A stretch of 10,177 nt of DNA from Parvibaculum sp963696585 (GTDB lineage Bacteria; Pseudomonadota; Alphaproteobacteria; Parvibaculales; Parvibaculaceae): positions 1 through 10,177 of the forward strand of contig CAVOKW010000030.1 in NCBI GenBank assembly GCA_963696585.1. The letters run 5' to 3'. Below the pieces are notes generated by a model that did not search any database, was not told the origin of the DNA, and was given only the letters and a program-made list of their open reading frames with translations. Shown piece after piece: positions 1 through 6,504 of the stretch. A program made the translations under genes and the position numbers. Position 1 is the first letter of the stretch. Each line of letters starts with the position of its first letter.

Positions 1-411
1 GATGGAGCCCCGGCTCTGGGCCGGGGAGCGGCGTCGACGGATGACCCGGTCCGACAGCTGCCGCTAGTGCGGGCTTCAATGGAGCCCCGGCTCTGGGCCG
101 GGGAGCGGCGCGCGAGCTCTCGCATGAGCGCGCATCGCGTCATGACAGGCTTCAATGGAGCCCCGGCTCTGGGCCGGGGAGCGGCCGTCGCGATGCTCGA
201 CGGCGTCGATGCGCAGCTGTCTGCGGCTTCAATGGAGCCCCGGCTCTGGGCCGGGGAGCGGCGCCGCGATCGACGGCGCGACATCGGACGCTACGCTGAC
301 GCTTCAATGGAGCCCCGGCTCTGGGCCGGGGAGCGGCCGCGGCGATCGCCGCCGCTGCATCGGCGCTATGTCGACGCTTCAATGGAGCCCCGGCTCTGGG
401 CCGGGGAGCGG
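1..411 (-). CRISPR. CRISPR array, leader-proximal end (no cas genes in window)
   Basis: Five identical repeats lie at 73-108, 149-184, 226-261, 301-336 and 376-411. A sixth at 1-31 is cut by the window edge. The 36-bp unit starts GCTTCAATGGAG and ends GGGGAGCGG; a C follows every copy, so 37 bp is equally possible. Its centre is a perfect 7-bp stem, CCCCGGC/GCCGGGG, around a TCTGG loop. Spacers lie at 32-72, 109-148, 185-225, 262-300 and 337-375 (41, 40, 41, 39 and 39 bp) and differ from one another. Read on the minus strand, the repeat ends in ATTGAAGC, which resembles the usual 8-nt crRNA handle (ATTGAAAC/G). Transcription therefore probably runs leftward, with the leader on the right. The partial left copy has G at position 1 where the consensus has A. 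Open frames here (repeated MEPRLWAGER peptide) shift between frames from unit to unit and are not genes. Subtype cannot be assigned. Confidence 0.88.
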
Positions 412-541
412 CGCCCAGCGAACCTTGATTGGCCGTCGGGTTGTTGAATCATAGTTTTGAATATTAGTGTATTACAAAGTTATGAACATTCCTTGTTTTT
501 TGACTAACTGAAAACATATTAGAATTGAACAGCCCTGCTTT

Positions 542-703
542 TTAACTCCTGTTTTTGAGTTTGAGAGTTTTTAGAAGTGCCCTTAAGAAACTTCGCCTGT
601 TATTACTTGTGATGGGATTTTCAATTTCCACTTTAATTGCTTCTTTTTCTGCACTTTCCAGCTTGTTGTTTTGAGCAATTATTTGTTGAATTACATTTTT
701 CAT
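542..703 (-). CDS. Small hypothetical protein, 53 aa, AT-rich region
   Basis: ATG at 703-701 and TAA at 544-542 give a 53-residue ORF beginning MKNVIQQIIAQNNKLESAEK and ending KLKNRS. The first half is Q/N/E/K-rich and could form a short amphipathic helix. Residues 35-41 read NRRSFLR, which resembles a twin-arginine (RRxFLK) motif, but no hydrophobic stretch follows before the stop, so export is doubtful. Codon choice is A/T-rich and unlike the genes from 1227 onward. No Shine-Dalgarno is visible ahead of the ATG, only an A-rich leader of the kind used by some low-GC or Bacteroidetes-type genes. It follows the 732 stop by 28 bp on the same strand, so the two may have been neighbours in one operon. 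I do not recognise the family; it could also be a chance ORF. Confidence 0.35.
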   Translation of the reverse strand: MKNVIQQIIAQNNKLESAEKEAIKVEIENPITSNNRRSFLRALLKTLKLKNRS

Positions 704-731
704 TGATTATTTTTTTATTGATTTAGATTCA

Positions 732-780
732 TTAATAATTTCTTTCTTTCAGATAGTCATCCAATTCTTTTTTCGTCATG
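732..780 (-). pseudogene. 3' remnant of a leftward ORF, cut at the 780 junction
   Basis: Reading leftward from 780, the codons give MTKKELDDYLKERNY and then TAA at 734-732. The peptide is lysine-rich with low-GC codon use, and looks like the charged carboxyl terminus of a longer protein. Going further upstream on the minus strand enters antisense LysM sequence, so the frame loses its own 5' part at the junction. The first Met may be internal rather than a start. No function can be inferred. The main value of this remnant is that it marks a broken gene on the left side of the 780 junction, opposite the broken LysM gene on the right side. Confidence 0.35.
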
Positions 781-782
781 AA

Positions 783-1091
783 CTGCGCCCCGGCAATGAT
801 ATCGCACCGGGAACCTATGCTCTGCGCATTGACCAGCTTGGCGCCGACGGCAAGGTGGTGGCGCGTGTGGAAGTGCCATTCGAGCGGGGCGAGCCCTCCG
901 CCGTTATCGCAGCCATGAAGGAGGGTAAAGTCGTCATCCAGCCCGGCAACAATCTCTGGAATATCGCCCGCCGCATCTATGGCTCCGGCTTCAGCTATAC
1001 GGTCATTTATCAGGCCAATAAGGATCAGATTCGCGATCCGAACCTGATTTACCCCGGTCAGGTCTTTGAGACACCCAAAAACGGCGGCTGA
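783..1091 (+). pseudogene. LysM domain protein, 5'-truncated
   Basis: The carboxyl-terminal part of a peptidoglycan-associated LysM protein. From about 786 the frame reads a beta-rich segment (GTYALRIDQLGADGKVVARV), a linker, then one complete LysM domain. The LysM shows the usual pattern: a PGNNLWNIARRIYG start, an IYQANKDQIRDP centre and an LIYPGQVFETP end near the stop at 1089-1091. LysM modules bind N-acetylglucosamine-containing glycans, so the intact protein would be in the envelope. Full-length alphaproteobacterial relatives carry a long amino-terminal region with a signal or membrane segment; none is present here. The in-frame codons before about 780 are AT-rich, phenylalanine/isoleucine-heavy and closed by a TGA at 687-689, so they are not the missing part. 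A GTG at 855 could start a 78-aa LysM-only protein, but it has no good ribosome-binding site and would begin mid-domain. Confidence 0.75.
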
Positions 1092-1137
1092 AAATCCTTG
1101 CCGAAAGGCCTTTGAAGCCCCATTTATCAAGCAAATC

Positions 1138-1173
1138 AGCCCCGTCCGGGTTCCGGGCGGGGCTGTTGATTTT
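1138..1173 (+). terminator. Rho-independent terminator after the LysM gene
   Basis: AGCCCCGTCCGG (1138-1149) pairs with CCGGGCGGGGCT (1153-1164) around a GTT loop. Eleven of twelve pairs are Watson-Crick and one is G-U. A short T-rich tail (TGATTTT, 1167-1173) follows. It lies 46 bp after the LysM stop and ahead of the ABC transporter gene, so it separates the two transcription units. Confidence 0.8.
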
Positions 1174-1226
1174 GGCGGCGTGACTGTCGCCTTGCGCAGC
1201 GTCGCGAAACCGGAGAATCTGAGCGC

Positions 1227-3140
1227 ATGGCAAGACATTTAAAGCCCGCCCTGACGGGCGGCGCGCATCCGGTCACGGGCAACAACCCGCCCAAAAGCGC
1301 GCATCATCGACAGACACTCATGTCAATTGCGCCACTCCTTTGGCCCAAGGGACGGCTCGACCTGCGCCTTCGCGTGGTGGCGGCGCTGCTCGCCCTGATC
1401 GTGTCGAAGGCGATCACGGTCTATGTGCCCTTTCTCTACAAATATGCCGTCGATGCACTTTCGCCCAAGGCGGGGTCCTCGGCAGTCGTTTTCGTGCCGC
1501 TGGCGCTGCTCATCGCCTATGGCGTGGGCCGCGTGCTGATGGTTGCCTTCGCCCAGATCCGCGACGGCATTTTTGCTGAAGTTGGTCAGAACGCCGTGCG
1601 CGAACTGGCGCTGCGCACCTTTCGCCATCTTCATGCCCTCTCGTTGCGTTTCCATTTGGAGCGGCGCACAGGCGGTCTCTCGCGAGTGATCGAGCGCGGT
1701 ACCAAGGGCGTGGACTTTCTGCTGCGCTTCAGCCTTTTCAACATCATCCCGACAATCATTGAACTCGTGCTTGTCAGCGTGATTTTCGCCTATGCCTTCA
1801 ACATCTGGTACGCTGTTGTCACCTTTACGATGGTGGTCATCTACATAGTTTTCACCTTCGCGATCACCGAATGGCGAACACGCTTTCGCCGCGAAATGAA
1901 TGACCTCGATACCGAGGCCAATACCAAGGCGGTTGATAGTCTCCTCAACTATGAGACGGTCAAATATTTCGGCAATGAAGAACATGAAGCCAGGCGCTTT
2001 GATCGCTCGATGGCAGGCTACGAAAAAGCCGCCGTCAAAACGACGACCTCGCTGTCATGGCTCAATTTCGGCCAGACACTGATCTTCACAATCGGCCTGA
2101 CAATCCTGATGATCATGGCGGCCTATGACATCGCCGCCGGGGTCATGACCATCGGCGCCTTCGTCATGGTCAATGCCTATCTGATCCAGCTTTATCAGCC
2201 CCTCAACATGCTCGGCACGGTCTATCGCGAAATCCGCCAGGCGCTGATCGACATGGAAACCATGTTCGATCTGATTGAAGTACCTGCTGAAATTGTGGAT
2301 ATGCCCAACGCACCACCGCTTGCCACTACAGGCGGCGAAATCGTGTTTGAGAATGTGAGCTTCAGTTACGACAAGGATCGCGGCATTCTGAAAGACGTCT
2401 CATTCCGCGTGCCGGCGGGTCATACGCTGGCGATTGTCGGCCCTTCCGGCGCTGGCAAATCGACCATCTCGCGCATCCTCTATCGCTTCTATGATATTGC
2501 GCAGGGCCGGGTGCTGATTGACGGTCAGGACATACGCAATGTGACACAGGCCAGCCTGCGGGCCGCCATCGGCATGGTGCCGCAGGACACCGTGCTCTTC
2601 AACGACACGATCCGCTACAACATCCGCTATGGCAAACCTTCGGCAACCGATGCCGAAGTCGAAGCCGCCGCCGCGCACGCTCAGATCGGCGATTTTATCG
2701 CCTCGCTCCCCAAGGGCTATGACACCATGGTTGGCGAACGCGGCCTGAAACTTTCAGGTGGCGAAAAGCAGCGTGTGGCGATTGCGCGGACCATTCTCAA
2801 AAACCCGCCGATCCTGTTGCTCGACGAGGCGACCTCGGCGCTTGATACGCATACCGAAAAAGAAATCCAGCAGGCCCTCAAGGGCATCTCGAAAAACCGC
2901 ACGACACTCATCATCGCGCATCGGCTTTCCACCGTGGTTGATGCCGATGAAATCATCGTCCTCGACAAGGGTCATATTGCCGAACGCGGCAAGCATGACG
3001 AACTTCTCGCCCGAAACGGCAAATATGCCGCCATGTGGAACCGCCAGCGTGAGGCGGACGCGGCGCGCGAAAAGCTGAAACAGACCGAATCCGAGGAAGA
3101 AGCCGAGGCATTGACGCTGGCGCGCGCAGGAGAGGCTTAA
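1227..3140 (+). CDS. ABC exporter, Atm1/ABCB7-type half-transporter (permease fused to ATPase)
   Basis: A 637-aa inner-membrane half-transporter that would act as a homodimer. Residues about 45-350 form the six-helix exporter domain. The segment LLNYETVKYFGNEEHEARRF within it is the signature stretch of the Atm1/ABCB7/HMT1 group, which exports glutathione-linked sulfur or metal compounds. Residues about 370-610 form the ATPase: Walker A GPSGAGKST at 405-413 (K411), Q-loop Q453, signature LSGGEKQ at 509-515, Walker B ILLLDE at 529-534 with catalytic E534, and switch H565. All are intact. A charged Glu/Lys-rich tail ends the protein. The ATG at 1227 has GGAG 11 nt upstream, a slightly long spacing; M32 (1320) is a possible later start. 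psd starts 70 bp downstream on the same strand, so co-transcription is possible. The substrate cannot be read from sequence. Confidence 0.93.
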   Translation: MARHLKPALTGGAHPVTGNNPPKSAHHRQTLMSIAPLLWPKGRLDLRLRVVAALLALIVSKAITVYVPFLYKYAVDALSPKAGSSAVVFVPLALLIAYGVGRVLMVAFAQIRDGIFAEVGQNAVRELALRTFRHLHALSLRFHLERRTGGLSRVIERGTKGVDFLLRFSLFNIIPTIIELVLVSVIFAYAFNIWYAVVTFTMVVIYIVFTFAITEWRTRFRREMNDLDTEANTKAVDSLLNYETVKYFGNEEHEARRFDRSMAGYEKAAVKTTTSLSWLNFGQTLIFTIGLTILMIMAAYDIAAGVMTIGAFVMVNAYLIQLYQPLNMLGTVYREIRQALIDMETMFDLIEVPAEIVDMPNAPPLATTGGEIVFENVSFSYDKDRGILKDVSFRVPAGHTLAIVGPSGAGKSTISRILYRFYDIAQGRVLIDGQDIRNVTQASLRAAIGMVPQDTVLFNDTIRYNIRYGKPSATDAEVEAAAAHAQIGDFIASLPKGYDTMVGERGLKLSGGEKQRVAIARTILKNPPILLLDEATSALDTHTEKEIQQALKGISKNRTTLIIAHRLSTVVDADEIIVLDKGHIAERGKHDELLARNGKYAAMWNRQREADAAREKLKQTESEEEAEALTLARAGEA

Positions 3141-3210
3141 CCTTCTGCCTGCAAAGTCATAGACTGATCGCCGTTGCCCCTGAAGCGATCCCGAGATCCA
3201 AAGGAACAAG

Positions 3211-3891
3211 ATGCATAACCTGACCTCCATCCTCGTCCCGATCCATCGTGAAGGGCACAAATTCGTCGTGATTTTCGCGGCCGTCACGGTTGTCCTGTTC
3301 CTGATCTGGAATCCATTGGGCTGGATCGGCGTTGTGCTGACGCTGTGGTGTCTGTATTTCTTCCGCGATCCCGATCGTGTGACGCCGAGCCGCGAGGGGC
3401 TGGTCATCAGCCCCGCCGATGGTGTCGTCAACATGATCACGCAAGCCACCCCACCCGCCGAACTTGGATTGGGCGATTGGCAGCGCACCCGCGTCAGCAT
3501 TTTCATGAATGTCTTCAATTGCCATGTGAACCGCGCCCCCGTTGCGGGCAAGGTGACGCGCGTTGCCTATCGTCCCGGCCAGTTTCTCAATGCCAGCCTC
3601 GACAAGGCGAGCGATGACAATGAGCGCAATTCAATGGTGATCGAACGCGCCGATGGTCAGTCGATTGTCGTCGTGCAGATTGCCGGGCTTGTGGCGCGCC
3701 GTATCGTTTGCGATGTGAAGGAGGGCGCGGAACTCAAGGCCGGTGAACGCTATGGCATCATCCGCTTTGGCAGCCGGTTGGACGTTTATCTGCCCGAAGG
3801 CGCGATCCCGCTTGTCGCGCTCGGCCAGACCGCGATTTCCGGCGAAACAGTTCTGGCGGACTCGATTTCTGTCGAACCCCACCATATATGA
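3211..3891 (+). CDS. psd: Phosphatidylserine decarboxylase proenzyme (pyruvoyl type, short form)
   Basis: Converts phosphatidylserine to phosphatidylethanolamine plus CO2 at the inner membrane. The 226 aa match the short bacterial/archaeal-like form of the enzyme. The hallmark RFGSR lies at residues 185-189. Self-cleavage between G187 and S188 would release the beta chain and turn S188 into the pyruvoyl cofactor of the small alpha chain. D70 in SPADG and H105 in CHVNR fit the Asp-His-Ser self-cleavage triad known from the E. coli enzyme. Residues about 18-50 are hydrophobic (VVIFAAVTVVLFLIW and on) and should anchor the protein. An AAAGGA box lies a few bases before the ATG. The stop at 3889-3891 is 26 bp before the best pssA start, and both enzymes serve the same pathway, so the two form an operon. 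Confidence 0.96.
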   Translation: MHNLTSILVPIHREGHKFVVIFAAVTVVLFLIWNPLGWIGVVLTLWCLYFFRDPDRVTPSREGLVISPADGVVNMITQATPPAELGLGDWQRTRVSIFMNVFNCHVNRAPVAGKVTRVAYRPGQFLNASLDKASDDNERNSMVIERADGQSIVVVQIAGLVARRIVCDVKEGAELKAGERYGIIRFGSRLDVYLPEGAIPLVALGQTAISGETVLADSISVEPHHI

Positions 3892-3906
3892 GAATTATTT
3901 CTCGCT

Positions 3907-3911
3907 GGAGG
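3907..3911 (+). promoter_or_regulatory. pssA: Ribosome-binding site that fixes the pssA start
   Basis: GGAGG followed by 6 nt and ATG at 3918. An earlier in-frame ATG at 3888 overlaps the psd stop (ATGA) but has no SD-like box before it and would add ten unremarkable residues. The 3918 start is therefore preferred. Confidence 0.7.
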
Positions 3912-3917
3912 CAGCTC

Positions 3918-4784
3918 ATGCCAAATCCAACACCACGTGCCAACAAGCGCAATATTGATCCCGAACAATATTTCAAGCGGGGCTTTGCCAATCGTCGCAC
4001 GCGCACTTTTGGTCCGGTGCATATCCGCACGCTGATCCCCAATGCACTGACCGTGCTGGCGCTTTGCGCCGGATTGACGGCCATTCGCTTTGGCCTGGAA
4101 AACAGGTTTGAACTGGCAGTTGCCGCCATTCTCGTCGCCTCGGTCCTGGACGGGCTGGATGGCCGCGTCGCGCGCCTGCTGCAAGGTTCGACGCGCTTCG
4201 GCGCCGAACTCGACTCGCTCACCGACTTTGTCAATTTTGGTGTCGCGCCTGTCATCCTGATTTATCTCTGGTCGCTGCATGACATTGGCGGCATTGGCTG
4301 GATTGCCGTTCTGGGTTTTGCCATTTGCTGTGCGCTGCGTCTGGCGCGCTTCAATGTCGCGCTGGAAGATCCGGACAAACCAGCCTGGACAGCAAACTAT
4401 TTTGTTGGTGTGCCAGCGCCCGCAGGCGCCGGGCTCGTCATGCTGCCGCTTTATCTGAGTTTTGTGGGACTGGAACAGCTCGCGCAATATCCGCTGCTCA
4501 TCGCGCTCCACTGCGTTGCTGTGGCTTTCCTGATGGTCTCGCAAGTGCCGACCTTTTCAGGCAAGCGCACAGGTCTGCGCATCAAGCGCGAAATGGTCAT
4601 GCCGATCCTGCTGCTTGTCGCCTTCGCAGCGGCTGTGGTCATGAGCTATCCGTGGGAGGCCTTCACCGTGCTCGGCGCGGTCTATCTCGCGCTCATCCCG
4701 GTCAGCGTCTGGCGTTACAACTTTCACAAAAAGCGCACCCTGCGCGTCACGCCATCGACGGACGTTGATGTCGCGCTCGACTGA
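3918..4784 (+). CDS. pssA: CDP-diacylglycerol--serine O-phosphatidyltransferase
   Basis: Makes phosphatidylserine from CDP-diacylglycerol and L-serine, the step before Psd. From ATG 3918 it is 288 aa. The complete CDP-alcohol phosphotransferase signature DG-x2-AR-x8-G-x3-D-x3-D is present: D81, G82, A85, R86, G95, D99 and D103, in the segment DGRVARLL...GAELDSLTD. The following NFGVAP is typical of the PssA branch. The amino terminus is polar and basic. The rest alternates hydrophobic segments, roughly residues 37-75, 105-145, 155-185 and 205-255, as expected for an integral membrane enzyme. It follows psd by 26 bp; gene order psd-pssA is common in Alphaproteobacteria. Its stop (4782-4784) lies 9 bp from the stop of a small gene on the opposite strand, so the transcripts converge and probably overlap. 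No clear terminator is seen between them. Confidence 0.95.
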   Translation: MPNPTPRANKRNIDPEQYFKRGFANRRTRTFGPVHIRTLIPNALTVLALCAGLTAIRFGLENRFELAVAAILVASVLDGLDGRVARLLQGSTRFGAELDSLTDFVNFGVAPVILIYLWSLHDIGGIGWIAVLGFAICCALRLARFNVALEDPDKPAWTANYFVGVPAPAGAGLVMLPLYLSFVGLEQLAQYPLLIALHCVAVAFLMVSQVPTFSGKRTGLRIKREMVMPILLLVAFAAAVVMSYPWEAFTVLGAVYLALIPVSVWRYNFHKKRTLRVTPSTDVDVALD

Positions 4785-4793
4785 GTTGACAGC

Positions 4794-4955
4794 TTATTTG
4801 TGATCGGTGCGATTGCGCAGCGGCGAAGCCGGCGCTGAGGCTTCCATCTGACGGGCGGGTGCCATCGAAGAGCGGCGCAGGGCGCCGGAAGCGTCAAAGA
4901 TCGGCTCGATACGGACTTGACCTGGCTGCAGGCTGTTTTTCTTGTCGTCGGGCAT
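4794..4955 (-). CDS. Small basic protein, 53 aa, unknown function
   Basis: ATG at 4955-4953 and TAA at 4796-4794 give 53 residues starting MPDDKKNSLQPGQVRIEP and ending NRTDHK. The middle reads IFDASGALRRSSMAPARQ. It is hydrophilic, Pro/Ala/Ser/Arg-rich, with no membrane segment or recognisable domain, and is likely cytosolic and partly disordered. Support for a real gene: a near-consensus AGGAGG lies 5 nt before the ATG, the codon use is like the neighbours, and it sits 51 bp behind the methyltransferase stop on the same strand, as an operon partner would. A longer alternative frame over the same DNA (4724-4993) overlaps the end of pssA and lacks this RBS, so I prefer the 53-aa reading. I do not recognise the family. 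Confidence 0.7.
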   Translation of the reverse strand: MPDDKKNSLQPGQVRIEPIFDASGALRRSSMAPARQMEASAPASPLRNRTDHK

Positions 4956-4960
4956 TCGCC

Positions 4961-4987
4961 CCTCCTGGAAGTGACATCGACAGGAGG
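4961..4987 (-). promoter_or_regulatory. Hairpin that can cover the Shine-Dalgarno of the 53-aa gene
   Basis: On the minus strand CCTCCTG (4987-4981) and CAGGAGG (4967-4961) are perfect complements, separated by 13 nt. The second arm contains the AGGAGG ribosome-binding site of the small gene. In the mRNA the hairpin would hide the SD, and it begins 19 nt after the methyltransferase stop, so ribosomes finishing that gene could help open it. A translational-coupling role is inference. Confidence 0.5.
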
Positions 4988-5006
4988 CTCCACGCCGTTC
5001 TTCCCG

Positions 5007-6440
5007 TCAATTCACAATTTCTTTCGCATCATGTTCGCTGCCGTCACACTGACTTGGCAGGCCCGCCATGACGGCGTGGATATAAACAACACGAAGGCAA
5101 CCGGATTCAAGTGCTCTGCTGCGCGCTAACCAAAGATTTCCTTCGCGCTCCAGTATGCGCGTGCTTTCCGGCGGAAGTTTGACGGTTTGGAGGCAGTTAT
5201 GAAATTTCTGCCAGCCCTCCCGCACCATAGGCAGGTAGGTTTCGGTTATGTCATCCAACTGCACTATTTGGAGACCGAACTTGGTTAACAAATCGTAATA
5301 ATCCGAAAAACGGAGCGGATTTGTTTTTCGGTCCTCAGCATCCTGCCATGCCTTCATGACATTCATTTCGGGGTGTTCTGACCCGTCTGGATCGGCACCA
5401 TCGGGCGCCTCGACGTCATCAGGGATGGTTTGATCGGCCAGAACAAAGTCGGTCAAAACCAGCGAACCCCCCTGCGCAAGACCTTGCGAAAGATGCGCCA
5501 GAAGACCCGCCTGATCGGCCTCCGCAAAGAGGCTTTCGCGCGAAATGATGGCCCCATACTGACCGGGCGGAATGGTCATATCCCGCGGCGATACGTTCAG
5601 GATGGGGGCCGTGTCAGCAAAGCCCAGTTTGGCCGAGAGCATTTGCCCGGTATGGGCGAGCGCCTTGTCGGTTTCGACACCCTCGATGACCAGCTGATAA
5701 ACCTTGGCGACGGCCCGCGTGCCACCGCCCAGGCCTGCCGAGAGGTCCAGACAGGGGCGATGCAGCGAAAAGTCGACAGGTTTGACAAGGTGCAGCGCAA
5801 AAGAGGTGCCGCCGGGCAGGTGATAGCCTTCACCCCACAGCATCTCGAAAATCCTGGCTTTGGCGAGTTCCGCCTTGCTTGGCTCAGGGATCGCCACTTG
5901 CGAGGCTTCACGCATATGTTTTTTCAGGATCAGCATGTGGCTTGCGCGACGTCGCAGCTCGGCATCGGACTTGAGCACATAGTCAAATGGCTCGCCATGC
6001 CACCAGGCTTTGAGTTTCAGGAAGACGCGTCCAAGACCGGCGCGCTCAAATCTGTCACGTTGCGGCGCTGCCGCCATGGCGGGTTTGGAGACGGCTAAGG
6101 CTGGTTTCTTGCGAGGCTGACCAGCGGCCACTGGCGGCGTGACGCTTTCGCCACCGACGCGTTTTTCCGGATGCTCCAGCAGATAGCGCTCAAGCGCCGT
6201 GCGGTGCCTGGTGCTGAGTTTACGCATGGCCCGAAAGCGCGCGATAGCCTCGCCCGACATGCCCTCCAGCGAGGACACAAACAGCGGCAACGGCATATCG
6301 GCCAGTTCATCGCCGCCAACCGTCGCGAGATTGATGAGCGTTTCTGAGCCCATGCGCGTGATCACCTGCCCCAATCGGCGATTTGCCGAACCAGCATCCA
6401 ATCTCACATGCGCGTTCTTAATATCAGGTTGATTAACCAA
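5007..6440 (-). CDS. Class I SAM-dependent methyltransferase with amino-terminal extension
   Basis: A 477-aa two-part protein. Residues about 1-95 form a helical region of unknown role, residues 96-125 a Pro/Ala/Lys linker, and about 130-450 the catalytic part. SAM-binding motif I is DLSAGLGGG at 232-240, followed by an acidic EGVETD (253-258) at the end of the next strand, as in class I methyltransferases. The SAGLGG form resembles the small-molecule N-methyltransferase group (phosphoethanolamine or sarcosine type), but the substrate cannot be told. It does not look like the PmtA phospholipid methyltransferase. The TTG at 6440 is the first start after an in-frame TGA and has no clear SD; M30 (6353), preceded by a GGCAGG-like stretch, is an alternative. 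The final 30 residues contain no known motif. The gene diverges from the RND gene across 64 bp and is followed by the 53-aa gene. Confidence 0.8.
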   Translation of the reverse strand: MVNQPDIKNAHVRLDAGSANRRLGQVITRMGSETLINLATVGGDELADMPLPLFVSSLEGMSGEAIARFRAMRKLSTRHRTALERYLLEHPEKRVGGESVTPPVAAGQPRKKPALAVSKPAMAAAPQRDRFERAGLGRVFLKLKAWWHGEPFDYVLKSDAELRRRASHMLILKKHMREASQVAIPEPSKAELAKARIFEMLWGEGYHLPGGTSFALHLVKPVDFSLHRPCLDLSAGLGGGTRAVAKVYQLVIEGVETDKALAHTGQMLSAKLGFADTAPILNVSPRDMTIPPGQYGAIISRESLFAEADQAGLLAHLSQGLAQGGSLVLTDFVLADQTIPDDVEAPDGADPDGSEHPEMNVMKAWQDAEDRKTNPLRFSDYYDLLTKFGLQIVQLDDITETYLPMVREGWQKFHNCLQTVKLPPESTRILEREGNLWLARSRALESGCLRVVYIHAVMAGLPSQCDGSEHDAKEIVN

Positions 6441-6504
6441 TTGACGTCATATGCCGACACGGGCTTTTCAGGACTCTGGAATTGCCCCAGAGTAGCGACC
6501 GCCC
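6441..6504. promoter_or_regulatory. Divergent promoter region with two inverted repeats
   Basis: The 64 bp between the methyltransferase (leftward) and RND exporter (rightward) starts must hold both promoters. It contains the palindrome TGACGTCA (6442-6449) and a perfect 7-bp inverted repeat, ACTCTGG/CCAGAGT (6473-6479 and 6487-6493, 7-nt spacer). The second ends 11 bp before the RND ATG. Either could be an operator, or the second an mRNA hairpin in the RND leader. No convincing -35/-10 pair is seen. Confidence 0.4.

Larger units (their letters stand above)
412..780. other. AT-rich segment of different composition (possible CRISPR leader plus foreign DNA)
   Basis: From 412 to about 440 the sequence is still GC-rich, like the spacers. 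From 441 to 780 it falls to about 29% G+C by hand count, then jumps back to GC-rich inside the LysM reading frame. An AT-rich flank on this side of the array is where a leader would lie if the array is transcribed leftward. However, the first 29 bases after the last repeat look like an unfinished spacer rather than a leader. The segment holds a 53-codon minus-strand ORF (542-703) and the end of another (732-780). The stretch 441-541 shows no gene, hairpin or tandem repeat that I can support. Origin by insertion, recombination or assembly joining cannot be separated here. Confidence 0.6.

Noticed and set aside
67..454. ORFs encoding a repeated MEPRLWAGER or LQWSPGSGPG peptide
   Set aside because: They are translations of the CRISPR repeat; the 75-77-bp unit length moves the peptide between frames and there is no RBS.
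1323..1985. 220-codon minus-strand ORF inside the ABC transporter gene
   Set aside because: Shadow frame of a gene with all ATPase motifs intact; similar long antisense ORFs occur over psd, pssA and the RND gene.
4724..4993. 89-codon minus-strand ORF overlapping the end of pssA
   Set aside because: It overlaps pssA coding sequence, has no SD, and the 53-aa frame within it has a near-perfect SD and more natural composition.
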